Of a stretch of 53,977 bases of DNA, positions 27,838 through 37,227 are shown piece by piece. The notes under the pieces are model-generated. The model was not told the origin of the DNA, did no database searches, and was given only the letters and a program-made list of their open reading frames with translations. A program made the position numbers and the translations under genes. The stretch's first letter is position 1. Each line of letters starts with the position of its first letter. The stretch lies in contig MPUH01000444.1 of the NCBI GenBank assembly GCA_001970955.1, positions 1 through 53,977 on the forward strand, given 5' to 3'. This DNA is from Stentor coeruleus (taxonomy: Eukaryota; Ciliophora; Heterotrichea; Heterotrichida; Stentoridae).

Positions 27838-29139
27838 ATGTCACTGACGCTTTCAGACTTTGAAATCCTTGACGTGATAAGCACCAAAGGCAAAAAAAAC
27901 AATGTCCGAGTTCTCAAAGCTCGTTACATAAAAAACAATGAAATTGTATGTCTTAAAACATTCAACTCTCACAAATTCTCTTTAGTCCAAGAAGCTCTAC
28001 ATGAAGCTAAACTATTGATGAGCGCTTCAAATCATCATCAAAATATATGCAAAATGAATGATTGTTTTATAGAGCAAGTTCAAGATCACTTCCGGTTTGG
28101 AATTGTCATGCAGCATTTCGACCTTGGGGATCTAGAAGATGAGATAAAACGTCGAAAAAGGGCAAATCGACCTTGGACTGAGCCAGAGCTCTATGAAGCT
28201 TTTATAAGCCTTGTAGAAGCTCTGTGCGTATTACAAAAGAATCAAATATGTCATAGAGATTTAAAGCCTCAGAATATATTTGTTGAAGGAAGTAATTATT
28301 ATAAAATCGGGGATTTTGGATTATCTAAAAAAGAAGGAATGGGTAAAAGTATGTCTAAGACTTTGGTTGGTACACCAATATACTTTTCCCCATTATGTGC
28401 TAAAGCTTATCTTCAAAATGAGCTTTGTGGAGGTGATGCTAGGGTAAACCATAATATGTATAAAAGTGATGTATTTTCATTAGGTCTAACCTTTTTGAGA
28501 ATGGCTTCATTGACTAGTATAAGAGGTTTAAATTGTGGTCCTCAGATTAATATTGGCCAAAGGATTATGGATTTAACTTATAGTGAATCTGTACGTGGAG
28601 TTATTTATCATATGTTACAATTAGAAGAACAAGCACGTCCTGATTTTATCACTTTGTCTATTATAGCCCAAGAACTAAATGTAACTATCCTTACAGTTCA
28701 ACCTGATTTTATTGTAGAAGATATACAAGATATTGAGGATATGTATATAGAAAATAACATTGAAGAATCTTATGATAATAATAAACAACAAGTGCCTGAA
28801 TTGGAATTTAAATACTGTTGTGAAGAAAACCCTCATATTTGGGATTGTGAAACTGTTGGAAGTCTAGAAGAAGATAATGAAGATACTAAATCAAAGTCTG
28901 TGAGTATTAAAATCTGTAAGAAAACCTTAAAAGCTAATAAGAAATCATATGAAAGCAACTCTGAAGATTTAGGATGTGAAGATCAAGATTTTAAATCAAA
29001 GCAAGGCTTATTGACTGAAGATGGAGATAGTAAGGTTGAAGTTTTTGCTGTAATGCTTGAAGATAGTAAGTTTGTAAATCCGGACGACGCTGCTAATGAA
29101 CCGAAGCTTAATCTGATATGCGCAGTGCGTTTATCATAA
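27838..29139 (+). CDS. Divergent Ser/Thr protein kinase
   Basis: A 433-aa protein. The kinase domain covers about 8-280. The catalytic Lys is in IVCLKTF, helix C Glu in LHEAKLL, HRDLKPQN is complete and the metal-binding DFG is present. The glycine-rich loop is degenerate (STKGKKNN), and the usual APE is SPL after GTPIYF, so substrate-loop anchoring differs from the norm. A roughly 150-residue acidic tail follows with no recognised domain. The subfamily is uncertain; NEK-like features are weak. The catalytic residues suggest it is active. It starts at ATG 27838 and stops with TAA. Confidence 0.85.
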   Translation: MSLTLSDFEILDVISTKGKKNNVRVLKARYIKNNEIVCLKTFNSHKFSLVQEALHEAKLLMSASNHHQNICKMNDCFIEQVQDHFRFGIVMQHFDLGDLEDEIKRRKRANRPWTEPELYEAFISLVEALCVLQKNQICHRDLKPQNIFVEGSNYYKIGDFGLSKKEGMGKSMSKTLVGTPIYFSPLCAKAYLQNELCGGDARVNHNMYKSDVFSLGLTFLRMASLTSIRGLNCGPQINIGQRIMDLTYSESVRGVIYHMLQLEEQARPDFITLSIIAQELNVTILTVQPDFIVEDIQDIEDMYIENNIEESYDNNKQQVPELEFKYCCEENPHIWDCETVGSLEEDNEDTKSKSVSIKICKKTLKANKKSYESNSEDLGCEDQDFKSKQGLLTEDGDSKVEVFAVMLEDSKFVNPDDAANEPKLNLICAVRLS

Positions 29140-29166
29140 TATTAACTAACTAGGAATATAGTAAAT

Positions 29167-29622
29167 ATGAGAAGTACTAGTGATTTACAGAGAAGTGGGG
29201 GTAATTTTGAAGACCCTGCAGGACCAAAATCACAATTCTTAAACTCGCAAACTGGACTTGGTGGTACAGGTTCAGCTTCACTTAAAGGGAAGTTGCTTAG
29301 TTTAGAAGAACTTGTAAGGTCAATTACTGAAGAGATGAATTTTCATAAGAAAGAAGTTCAGATATTGAGGTCGGAAAAAGATACTTTGGAAAATGTTTTG
29401 AATATGAAGATTAATGATGTTAGGAAAAGCTTGATGAATGAGATTGCGAGGGTTGAAGATGAGATGAAAAGACATTTCGCTCATCAAAAAGCTGAGAATT
29501 CACGCTTACAGCAACAGATTACTCAACTTAAAGGGGAAAAAACTTCTTTACAGCAACAGTTGTTGGGATTACAGAGGAGGATTGCTGAACTGGAGAACCA
29601 GATTGGAAATGAAGATGCATAG
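29167..29622 (+). CDS. Small coiled-coil protein
   Basis: A 151-aa protein. A flexible, Gly/Ser-rich N-terminus (1-42) leads into an almost continuous coiled coil (about 45-148: LLSLEELVRSITEEM, QQQITQLKGEKTSLQ, QRRIAELENQI). There is no membrane segment or Cys. A cytoskeletal role is plausible, but I recognise no family. It starts at ATG 29167, only 27 bp after the stop of the kinase gene on the same strand, and ends TAG. Confidence 0.8.
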   Translation: MRSTSDLQRSGGNFEDPAGPKSQFLNSQTGLGGTGSASLKGKLLSLEELVRSITEEMNFHKKEVQILRSEKDTLENVLNMKINDVRKSLMNEIARVEDEMKRHFAHQKAENSRLQQQITQLKGEKTSLQQQLLGLQRRIAELENQIGNEDA

Positions 29623-30256
29623 TTTGGTTTAGGATAAATTAGAGTTTAAGATTATGTTTTTAGATGAAAAGTTGTTGGGGTTTTTTGAGAGAAGGTAGGG
29701 AAAATGCTGTTTTTTTTTGGAAAATTTTGGAATTTNAATTTTGGAATTTAGGATAGAAAGGTGAGGAAATATAGAGATTATTAATTTATCTGATTTTTGG
29801 ATTTTTTGTTTTTGAAGATGTGATAAAAAGTGGGTTTATGATGCTTTTTTGGATTGGTGATAAATGTACATGAATTTAATAATGAAGGAGGTGTATTGCT
29901 TTAAAGTAAAACTTGGAGTTTTGATGGAGATTCAAATTTTTATTACAAAAAATTGTATCTTTATTAACTTTTTGAGTAATTATATCATTTTTGTTACACA
30001 AAATGATTCATAAAACTTATCTTCTACATACCATAAAAAAGTATTTATCTTTAAGTTTCCAACTGAACAGCAAGAGGTATCTTTTAACTTAAAAAAAAAA
30101 AAATAACTTTCTAAAGTTTTCACCTAAATCTATAATTCAACTTCTAGTTAATATTTTAAAATAGTATCTATTAAATCAACACAAAAAAATAATAATATTT
30201 TCCATATCAAAAAAAATCCAAATTTCAAATATTAAATGGCGAATATCCCAAAATAA
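29623..30256. other. Intergenic region with a contig join
   Basis: No gene is seen. G/T-rich sequence follows the coiled-coil gene and shifts to A/C-rich before the CAP gene. The N at 29736 is flanked on both sides by AATTTTGGAATTT, indicating an unmerged contig overlap of about 13 bases. Confidence 0.6.
29736..29736. other. Assembly gap (single N)
   Basis: A single N lies between two copies of AATTTTGGAATTT. This is a scaffold join, so spacing here is unreliable. Confidence 0.85.
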
Positions 30257-31333
30257 ATGTCTAGTTTCAAAGCTTTCATAGAAGACATCTACAATGAAAT
30301 CTTCGATCTTCGTAGCAACACTAAAGAATACGCAGAAAAGCTTAAAATCGAATTTGATCATTATAAAGGAAATAACATCAGACATAGACCTGGAACTGTA
30401 CCATTACAAACAAGAGAAGGTAGATTTGCCGTAGAAGAAGCATATAAAGAATTATTAGAAAAAGAGCAATTATGTCCTTTAGAATTATCAATAGGATTAT
30501 GTAATGCTGCTATAGAACATTGTTGTGATACTGGTAAACTTGGTATTGTTGGGCATATAGGTAGTATGGAAACTTCATTACAAAAACGTATTGAAGTATA
30601 TGGGAAATGGTCAGGTAATGTTATTGAAGCTTTAGATTATGGATCAGTTAGTGGAGCTGAAGTTGTTTTGAGTTTATTAATTGATGATGGGTTAATTACA
30701 AGGCCACATAGAAAATCTTTATTAAATCCTTTGTTTACTAAAATAGGTGTTGGTGCTGCCCCACATACAGAATTAAAAAGTGTAGCTTGTGTGATTTTTG
30801 CTGCTGGATATACAGATAATGAAGATTTAACTTTAATGGAACCTTCTGAGGAACTTGTACCTAGGAATCCGGAGATTCATAACTGGCTTGAAGGTGCTGT
30901 GAAATTAGCGTTTGAGACGAGTGATGAGGTTAAAAATGGGCAAAAAATTAAGAGGATTAGAAAATATTGGGAAATGGCGGATGGGAGTATTGTAACTCAG
31001 GATGAGATTGAGAAAATTGAGAAAATTGATAAGGATGATAAAGATGAAATCAAAGATGAATATCAAGGTCATGAGCGTATTCCAGAAGAACATAAAATTG
31101 AAGAAAATAAAATTGAAGAAAATGATTTATCAAAGGAACATGAAATACCGAAAGAAATTCATGAAAAACCTATTGTAAAACATAAAGAGAGTAGTGAAGG
31201 ATCAAGTAGCGATAGTGGTAGCGATATTGGTAGTGATATTAGTAGTGATAGTGATAGTGATAGTAGTGATGAAGAGAGAGAAAAAAATAAGAAGAGAAAA
31301 AATGGTGGATCTTCTTCATCATCTTCTTATTAG
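30257..31333 (+). CDS. CAP/SCP-domain protein with acidic tail
   Basis: A 358-aa protein. A CAP (SCP/PR-1) domain spans about 40-190. It has the terminal signature VVLSLLIDDGL-RPHRKSLLNP followed by GVGAAPH and VACVIFAAGY, matching the H-R-NP-and-C-x-F pattern of CAP domains. His98 or so in IVGHIGS may belong to the cavity. Unlike classic CAP proteins it has no signal peptide, so it is probably cytosolic. A charged helical segment follows, then a Glu/Lys-rich region and a Ser/Asp acidic tail (about 315-350) that looks like a CK2 substrate. Function is unknown. It starts at ATG 30257 and stops with TAG. Confidence 0.82.
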   Translation: MSSFKAFIEDIYNEIFDLRSNTKEYAEKLKIEFDHYKGNNIRHRPGTVPLQTREGRFAVEEAYKELLEKEQLCPLELSIGLCNAAIEHCCDTGKLGIVGHIGSMETSLQKRIEVYGKWSGNVIEALDYGSVSGAEVVLSLLIDDGLITRPHRKSLLNPLFTKIGVGAAPHTELKSVACVIFAAGYTDNEDLTLMEPSEELVPRNPEIHNWLEGAVKLAFETSDEVKNGQKIKRIRKYWEMADGSIVTQDEIEKIEKIDKDDKDEIKDEYQGHERIPEEHKIEENKIEENDLSKEHEIPKEIHEKPIVKHKESSEGSSSDSGSDIGSDISSDSDSDSSDEEREKNKKRKNGGSSSSSSY

Positions 31334-31813
31334 TTAGAATTAAATATAATCTCAACTCCAAAAATGACTTATAAACCACCAACCAGTCCTCGAAAGTAAA
31401 TAATAATATAACCCCGCTCACAACACAAATGTAAAAAATATCCTATATATAAAATCCTTAACATAACACCCAATATTCCAAAAATACATTTCCACAATTT
31501 TCAATCATACTCCATATAAAATCATAAAAAAAACCCTAATTTTATATTACCCAATTAATCTACCTCCATAAAAAATCTTAATCAAAATTTACCATATCTC
31601 CACACAAAAATCTTAATAAAAATTCACTATATCTGGATAACAAAATCCTAAAACTACTCATTTTCGCATATCTAAACATATCAAAAACTTAAAAATCTAA
31701 TTACCGGTTAAGCATTCAACACTATTATCATACAATCAATACAAAATAAAAACTATCATAATTTGACTATTATTTCAAAACTACAATTAAAAATTCCACT
31801 CTTATCAACTTAA
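31334..31813. other. Convergent intergenic region
   Basis: No gene is seen. The plus strand is A/C-rich throughout, matching the 3' flank of the minus-strand CTF8 gene. The expected G/T-rich flank of the plus-strand CAP gene is missing. Confidence 0.55.
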
Positions 31814-32128
31814 TTATTTAATCAGCTGCTTCATTGTTTGTTTTGTTTGGTCAGGAATTGGTGCCGGTCTTTCTGAGAAAATTATTTTTTTACGTATCAT
31901 TCCAACCATAATAAGATTTTGATTTGACTTTTGTATCACAGCTATTGGTTTAGATAATGTTTCAGCTTTACCTCTAAGTATATGATTTCCAATAACCAAC
32001 TTGCATTTTTGACCCCCGTCTTCTAGTTTCCCAAGTTTAAGTCCATCTAAGTTTTCTGAATACTGAACCTCACCTTGTAGTTCAATCATCATAAAGTCTT
32101 TGATTTTATCTGCCTTTGTAAGTATCAT
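31814..32128 (-). CDS. CTF8: CTF8, subunit of the alternative RFC clamp loader
   Basis: A 104-aa protein, about the size of a minimal CTF8. Conserved blocks are MIELQGEVQ, LVIGNHILRGK, KPIAVIQK and KIIFSERPAPI, matching WVLMELQGE, VGHHILYGK, KPFAVLVK and KILFKTRPKPI of the animal protein. Ctf8 joins Ctf18 and Dcc1 in an RFC-like complex that loads PCNA and supports sister-chromatid cohesion. It starts at ATG 32126-32128 and stops with TAA. Its start codon is only 26 bp from the divergent aspartyl protease start. Confidence 0.88.
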   Translation of the reverse strand: MILTKADKIKDFMMIELQGEVQYSENLDGLKLGKLEDGGQKCKLVIGNHILRGKAETLSKPIAVIQKSNQNLIMVGMIRKKIIFSERPAPIPDQTKQTMKQLIK

Positions 32129-32154
32129 TATGATGATATTAACAATATATATAT
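32129..32154. promoter_or_regulatory. 26-bp divergent promoter interval
   Basis: Only 26 bp (ending in a TA-alternating stretch) separate the ATG codons of CTF8 and the protease. Both 5' leaders and any shared promoter must fit here or extend into the opposite gene. Confidence 0.55.
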
Positions 32155-33330
32155 ATGATATTGTTCATAATCACAATCTTACTAGCATTATCATCTTCAT
32201 CATACATCGAGTATAATCTAAAGCCAATTGAACTAGGGGCATCATCCACACTAAAAAACTACGGGAATTTCCAATATGTAATCACAATGTCAATTGGTTC
32301 TCCTTCTCAGACCATAGACCTTTTAGTAGACACTGGGAGTTCTTGGATCTTAATCCCTTCGAAAAACTGTGACTGTCACAAATCCTCTCACAAATTCGAT
32401 TCATCCTCAAGTTCATCTTTTACTTCCTACAACACTGAAATCAATCAAAAATATGGTCGTGGTGAAGTTACAGGATTATTAAGTTCAGAAAAACTAACCT
32501 TATCATCATTAACATCATATAATCAAACCTTTATCCTTATAACCGAAGAGGCAGATTTTGATAATCTTCAAGCAGATGGGGTATTAGGTTTAGCTTTTAA
32601 TTCACTATCTATGGGTTACAATACTTTTATAGATACTTTAAAGTCTCAAAATACTATAAATCAAAGATTATTTTCTATATATCTAAGCAATAGAGATCAA
32701 AAAGTATATTCTTTTATGACAATTGGTGGATATAATACAACAAAATATTTAAATGAAAATGCTCTTGTTGTAGATATTGAACAAGATTTTGGTTTTTGGT
32801 GTTTTTGGATGGAAAGTTCAAGATTTGGTGATCATTATTATGAAGATTATACACTTGGGCTTTTTGATACTGGTGGAAGTATGATACTTGGCCCAGAGCC
32901 TGAAGTTGATATGATTATTGAACAGATAAATGGTATAGCATCTTGTTATATGGATACTGTGTTGATTTGTTATTGTAATAAAAGTGATATTGATAAATTC
33001 CCTAATTTTCAATTTTATATTGGAGGACAAGAATTTGTAGTAAGACCAGAAAGCTATGTTTATTATAAGAATAACTTATGTTATGTACTTTTTGATTATT
33101 CTTATGATTTTTATTGGGTTTTAGGACAACCATTTCTTAGGGAGTATTATTCGGTTTTTGATATGGATCAGATGAAAGTTATGCTATTTAATGAGAAATA
33201 TGTTGGGAATCAGAAAAAAGGATTTTGGGTGTTGTGGGTGTTAGTTGGAGGGATAATTGGAGGGGTTTATGTGGCTGGAAGAAAGTTTTGGAAGAAGGAT
33301 GAGAGGGTTTATTTGCTAATTAAGCAGTGA
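32155..33330 (+). CDS. Pepsin-family aspartyl protease, membrane-anchored
   Basis: A 391-aa protein. The signal peptide is about 1-16, followed by a very short pro-segment. The two catalytic motifs are DTGSS (Asp59) and DTGGS (Asp238). The flap region has YGRGEVTGLLSSE, and VLGQPFLREYYSVFD is the usual hydrophobic-Gly block near the end. A C-terminal membrane span (VLWVLVGGIIGGVYVAG) with a short basic tail suggests a type I membrane protease of the secretory or phagolysosomal route; location is inference. It starts at ATG 32155 and stops TGA-TAA-TAA, another TGA used as stop. Confidence 0.93.
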   Translation: MILFIITILLALSSSSYIEYNLKPIELGASSTLKNYGNFQYVITMSIGSPSQTIDLLVDTGSSWILIPSKNCDCHKSSHKFDSSSSSSFTSYNTEINQKYGRGEVTGLLSSEKLTLSSLTSYNQTFILITEEADFDNLQADGVLGLAFNSLSMGYNTFIDTLKSQNTINQRLFSIYLSNRDQKVYSFMTIGGYNTTKYLNENALVVDIEQDFGFWCFWMESSRFGDHYYEDYTLGLFDTGGSMILGPEPEVDMIIEQINGIASCYMDTVLICYCNKSDIDKFPNFQFYIGGQEFVVRPESYVYYKNNLCYVLFDYSYDFYWVLGQPFLREYYSVFDMDQMKVMLFNEKYVGNQKKGFWVLWVLVGGIIGGVYVAGRKFWKKDERVYLLIKQ

Positions 33331-33478
33331 TAATAAGCTTAGAATAGGGTGTTAAAAGTTTGGGGTTTATAGGTTTAGTTAGAAAAAGGTTAATGCTTGT
33401 CGTAGAATTAGAGAATGACTATTGAATGGGTTTTTTTATTGGTGAAGTTTATATTGAATTTCATTTCCAGTGTAAATA

Positions 33479-34225
33479 ATGGATAATACTGTAAAAAGCT
33501 ATCAGAATTTCGCTTCAGAAATACTTGAAATCAATTTGCCAGAGACTTCAACTTCGTTTAGTTTGTTTCAGAATGGTAAAGAAGACATTGTATCGCCAAA
33601 AATTACTAAAAAACCGAAAAGGAGTAACAAGCTCAGAAATTTTACACATGAAATTAGAGTGATTGAAAAACTTAAAAGACCTTCTGTGCCTGCTTATGGT
33701 CAAAATCTAATGCCAAAATTCAAAAGATCTATGACAACTATTATGAATAAGACTGTGAATAAAATTATGCTTGCAAACCGTTTAAAACCCAAATCCAACA
33801 AAGATGATAAGTACTTTTTCCCCATAATAAACCCAATTCTCTTTAAACTTAACGCAAAACTTCGACCAAAAGAATGCCGATACAACATCAAACAGCTTAA
33901 AAACCAAACTTTAGTCTATAAAACTGATACTGGACTTTTGCGGTACTCAATCGACCCTACAACCCCATCAAAACCTAAATGCCTTCCACACAAACCTGGT
34001 CAATCAACTCAAGAAAGTAGCGACCAACTTCTTTTAAGCACAGAAAATTCTCTTTCTGACTTTTATGCTCAGTCAATACGCTTACAAAACCTCATTCGCC
34101 GTAGAGAACAAGACAATAAAATTGACGCTCATCAATATGAAACCTTATCAAATAAACTTTCTAGTATAAATCAAAGTATAACAAATGAGCAATCAAGAAT
34201 AGCTTTATCATTTTATAGCTTGTAA
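33479..34225 (+). CDS. Hypothetical basic protein
   Basis: A 248-aa protein without a recognised domain. It is basic in the first half (TKKPKRSNKLRNF, LKRPSVPAYG), with no signal peptide, no membrane span and no clear coiled coil except possibly the last 50 residues. The central third is C-rich in codon choice while the ends are not. It starts at ATG 33479, 148 bp after the protease stop, and ends TAA. Confidence 0.75.
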   Translation: MDNTVKSYQNFASEILEINLPETSTSFSLFQNGKEDIVSPKITKKPKRSNKLRNFTHEIRVIEKLKRPSVPAYGQNLMPKFKRSMTTIMNKTVNKIMLANRLKPKSNKDDKYFFPIINPILFKLNAKLRPKECRYNIKQLKNQTLVYKTDTGLLRYSIDPTTPSKPKCLPHKPGQSTQESSDQLLLSTENSLSDFYAQSIRLQNLIRRREQDNKIDAHQYETLSNKLSSINQSITNEQSRIALSFYSL

Positions 34226-34674
34226 AAGTTAACAAATGATTTAATCCTAGTTTAATATGGTTTTTAAGGTTAAGGTAATATAAATAATCATGCTTTTTTT
34301 AGAGACATGAATTTGATTTCTAAAAAAATATCCCGCTTTATGTAGTAAAAAAGTTATATGGAATAATTTTCACAATAAAAGTTTTGGAAATAGGTTTTAT
34401 TTATAATAAACTAACAATAAACTATAATTACTATATTTATTATATAATATTCATATTACACAATAATACTTCTGTTACAGGTAAAAAAATCAAACTTCTC
34501 ATATCAAACCTATCCTAATTCTCTTAAAAAAATGCCCGATTTCCAAACCTCCTTCCACACAAAACCTTCAATTCTCACATAAACTTTTCAAACCTAATAT
34601 AAATACCTTATAACCCTCTTATAAGGAATCTTATCACTACCTAACTAAACCTAAAAACCATCTCCCAAAAAGAC
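34226..34674. other. Convergent intergenic region
   Basis: No gene is seen. It is weakly G/T-rich at first, then C/A-rich from about 34490 as the 3' flank of the minus-strand bS6m gene. Confidence 0.55.
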
Positions 34675-35115
34675 TTAAAATGGATTATCGAGCTTATCAA
34701 CCTTTTCTTTCATCTTCATAACCTTCTGTGCATACTCATAATCTTTCGTATCATTAAATGGATCAATAGCTCTCTGTGCCCTGAAATATGTATTCAAAGC
34801 ATAATCCAAATCTTTAGCCCTATGCATATGGCTCATAAAAACCTCTCTCTGATATTGAGTCGTCAAAATCTTTCTAACAGTCACATTTACAGCAGGTGGA
34901 GCATCAACCATAATCTGTAAATATCTTGCGACATTATGATTGAGTTTGTTTAATCTTTTAGTATTACCCAAAATCCTATCACCAAGATTTTGTATATCTC
35001 TAACTTGAGCGCTAGGATGAGCTGTTAGAATCCCTTTAACTAAATCCTGTAGCATATCGGCTGTAGCTTTAGCAGGTCCAGCTTTTGCCACTACTATAAA
35101 TTCGTATAAAGGCAT
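34675..35115 (-). CDS. MRPS6: Mitochondrial ribosomal protein bS6m
   Basis: A 146-aa protein. It opens with the S6 strand MPLYEFIVVAKAG. It continues through DIQNLGDRILGNTKRLNK and the pattern RYLQIMVDAPP, as in bacterial S6 and mitochondrial MRPS6. A C-terminal extension of about 45 residues goes beyond the bacterial core. It is part of the small mitochondrial subunit platform. No strong targeting peptide is visible, as is common for this protein. It starts at ATG 35113-35115, only 15 bp after the stop of the next gene upstream on the same strand, and stops with TAA. Confidence 0.85.
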   Translation of the reverse strand: MPLYEFIVVAKAGPAKATADMLQDLVKGILTAHPSAQVRDIQNLGDRILGNTKRLNKLNHNVARYLQIMVDAPPAVNVTVRKILTTQYQREVFMSHMHRAKDLDYALNTYFRAQRAIDPFNDTKDYEYAQKVMKMKEKVDKLDNPF

Positions 35116-35130
35116 TTATAACTAATCATT

Positions 35131-35889
35131 TTACTTATTAGAATAAGATGAATTCGATATGCTATTTGGGGATTTTATGAAACTGTTAGGTTTGTAGTGG
35201 CATTTATTAGAAATAGGAATAATCCCTGGCCGGCCATAGAGTTTTTCTATTACTAGCCTTTCGGAAAGGGTTGTTTTTGATGAAGGGTTATGAGATTTTA
35301 CTATACAAGCTTTAGGGCTTTGAGGTGTTTTAGGGGTTTTAGGACTTTTAGGACTTTTTAGGTCTGGTTTTTCTATTTGAAGTGAGTCTATTGTGTGTAT
35401 ATTCGTTAAATCATGCTGTTTAAAATTTTGATATAGTTTTTCCATAGACTTCTTAGGGGAATCTGAATAGGGATTACTGACGAGGCGGGATATTAAAAGG
35501 TTAGTCTGGGTTTTGGATATTTTTTTTGAGTTGTGGTATTGTTTAGCTTCTTTTTCAAGACACTGCTGGCGGAAAGTTTCTCTTAAATCAGTGATTTCTC
35601 GTCTTTTCTCAGTGTCTATTAGCAATCTTTCATATACTTCTTCGTTTTCCATATAACTCCTAGCGCTTTTTATCTCGCAATACTCTTTAAACTCTTTTAA
35701 TTTCAAATCTCTTACATTTCTTCTATTAGAATCAGCTACTAAACGATCAAAAACTCTCATTGTCCCATCGTATCTTGGACTTAAATCACTGTTTCTTGCA
35801 CTTTCATTATTGTATATACTTATCGGCGAATTTTCCCAACCAGGGCTGGTTTCATTTGATCTTAATACTCGTCCGATAGGACTTTCCAT
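35131..35889 (-). CDS. Hypothetical charged protein with Pro/Lys-rich repeat
   Basis: A 252-aa hydrophilic protein. A helical, charged middle (about 45-125: DLRETFRQQCLEKEAKQY) precedes a short repeat of Lys-Ser/Thr-Pro triplets (KSPKSPKTPKTPQSP, about 178-195). The latter resembles proline-directed kinase sites or a microtubule-binding patch. No family is recognised. It starts at ATG 35887-35889 and stops with TAA, 15 bp before the bS6m start codon. The pair may share a transcript. Confidence 0.75.
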   Translation of the reverse strand: MESPIGRVLRSNETSPGWENSPISIYNNESARNSDLSPRYDGTMRVFDRLVADSNRRNVRDLKLKEFKEYCEIKSARSYMENEEVYERLLIDTEKRREITDLRETFRQQCLEKEAKQYHNSKKISKTQTNLLISRLVSNPYSDSPKKSMEKLYQNFKQHDLTNIHTIDSLQIEKPDLKSPKSPKTPKTPQSPKACIVKSHNPSSKTTLSERLVIEKLYGRPGIIPISNKCHYKPNSFIKSPNSISNSSYSNK

Positions 35890-36579
35890 AATATTTTTAT
35901 TATCGGATTTTTTAAAGATATCATGGCTATTAATATACTAAATCTAGGAATATATCTGGAGATTATTAAATCTGATGAGGCTAATTTTTAGGCGAAAATG
36001 AAGGGCTTTCATGTTTTTTGATAATAATTAAAGACGGGAAGAATTTAAAGGTTATTGCATATGAGATGAAAATATAAAGCAATATTGGTTTTTTAAGTTT
36101 CAACTAAAACTTATGTAATTAATATGATGAGGTTTTTATGGTTCTTAATAAATAAAATAACAATAATCATCTTCCTGATATATGAATTCTACACATATAT
36201 TTTGTACCCAGATAATTTTTCTTTCTTTGGTGATAACATACTATAATATAATAATATCAATAAAATACAGACAAAGCTGAATCTAATGAAATATAAAAAA
36301 ATTACACTTTATTTAAAGTATACTCAGATCTTTTAACGATTCTCTATCTGATTCAACATTTTATACTCCACAGCTTTTGCCTAAGCAAGCCACATATCAA
36401 TAAAAATAACATCAAAAATTTATAATCTTCAAAAATTCACACAAAAAAGCACATTTCCTAAAATACACTATAAAAAACCTATCACAAAATAACTCCCTTA
36501 AATCAAAACCATAATTCTAATTCCCATACATAATAAGCCTACATTCACAGCTTCCAAAACCCATCTTAAAATATTGTAA
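35890..36579. other. Divergent intergenic region
   Basis: No gene is seen. G-rich on the plus strand to about 36170, A/C-rich from about 36290 to the start codon of the CACYBP gene. This is the usual mirrored upstream pattern. Confidence 0.6.
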
Positions 36580-37227
36580 ATGGATTCTCGAAGATTCGAA
36601 TTAGAGGCTGACCTAAAAGAGATTGACCGATTACTATCCTTAAGTACTCGCAATTACTCCAAAGAAATCCTAATTTCCCTACGTCTATCCACATCTCAAG
36701 AACTAAAATCCTTACCAGAAGGATCTTCAGAGCCAGTTCCCCACGATGAAGAAGGTATTATATGGAAGCCTCTTGATCGTTTCTCATGGGAACAAACAGA
36801 AAATGAAATTAAAATTTACGTAACTTGTTTAGAAGGTTTGAAATCTCATCCAAAAGAAAACATCCATTTGCACACAACTAAAAATTCAGTCACTGTGTCT
36901 ATAAAAAACTTTCAAAATAATAATTACAGACTTAAATTCCCAAAGCTCACAAATGATATTAATACTGGGAAAATCACTCAAAAATCTAATGGTTTTTCTG
37001 TGACTCTTATTAAAAAAGATAAAATTCGTTGGGATAGTCTTGTGCCTAAGAAAGTTGTCCCTGTTAAGGAGAAGGATGAGGAGGAAAAAGGGGATACAAA
37101 AGATTCTGGGGATGCTGGGGATAGTTTGATGAAAATGATGAAGGAACTTTATGAAACTGGAGATGATGATATGAAGAAGACAATTGCTGAAGCGTGGTCT
37201 AAAGCTAAAAATAAAGAAGATTTATAA
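36580..37227 (+). CDS. CACYBP: CACYBP/SIP (calcyclin-binding, CS-SGS protein)
   Basis: A 215-aa protein, near the 228 of the human protein. An N-terminal Siah-interacting-type helical region (1-45) precedes a CS (p23-like) domain at about 62-150 (DRFSWEQTENEIKIYVT, RLKFPKLTND, IRWDSLVPKK). The C-terminal SGS segment reads MMKELYETGDDDMKKTI-AEAW, nearly the human KIYEDGDDDMKRTINKAW. In animals CACYBP bridges Siah E3 ligases and S100 proteins; here a co-chaperone or ubiquitin-adaptor role is inferred. It starts at ATG 36580 and stops with TAA. Confidence 0.92.
   Translation: MDSRRFELEADLKEIDRLLSLSTRNYSKEILISLRLSTSQELKSLPEGSSEPVPHDEEGIIWKPLDRFSWEQTENEIKIYVTCLEGLKSHPKENIHLHTTKNSVTVSIKNFQNNNYRLKFPKLTNDINTGKITQKSNGFSVTLIKKDKIRWDSLVPKKVVPVKEKDEEEKGDTKDSGDAGDSLMKMMKELYETGDDDMKKTIAEAWSKAKNKEDL

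Noticed and set aside
15933-33330. UGA read as tryptophan, as in Blepharisma
   Set aside because: Genes at 15933 and 33330 end naturally at TGA after complete C-terminal segments, Trp codons in conserved motifs are TGG, and TAA and TAG also terminate genes.
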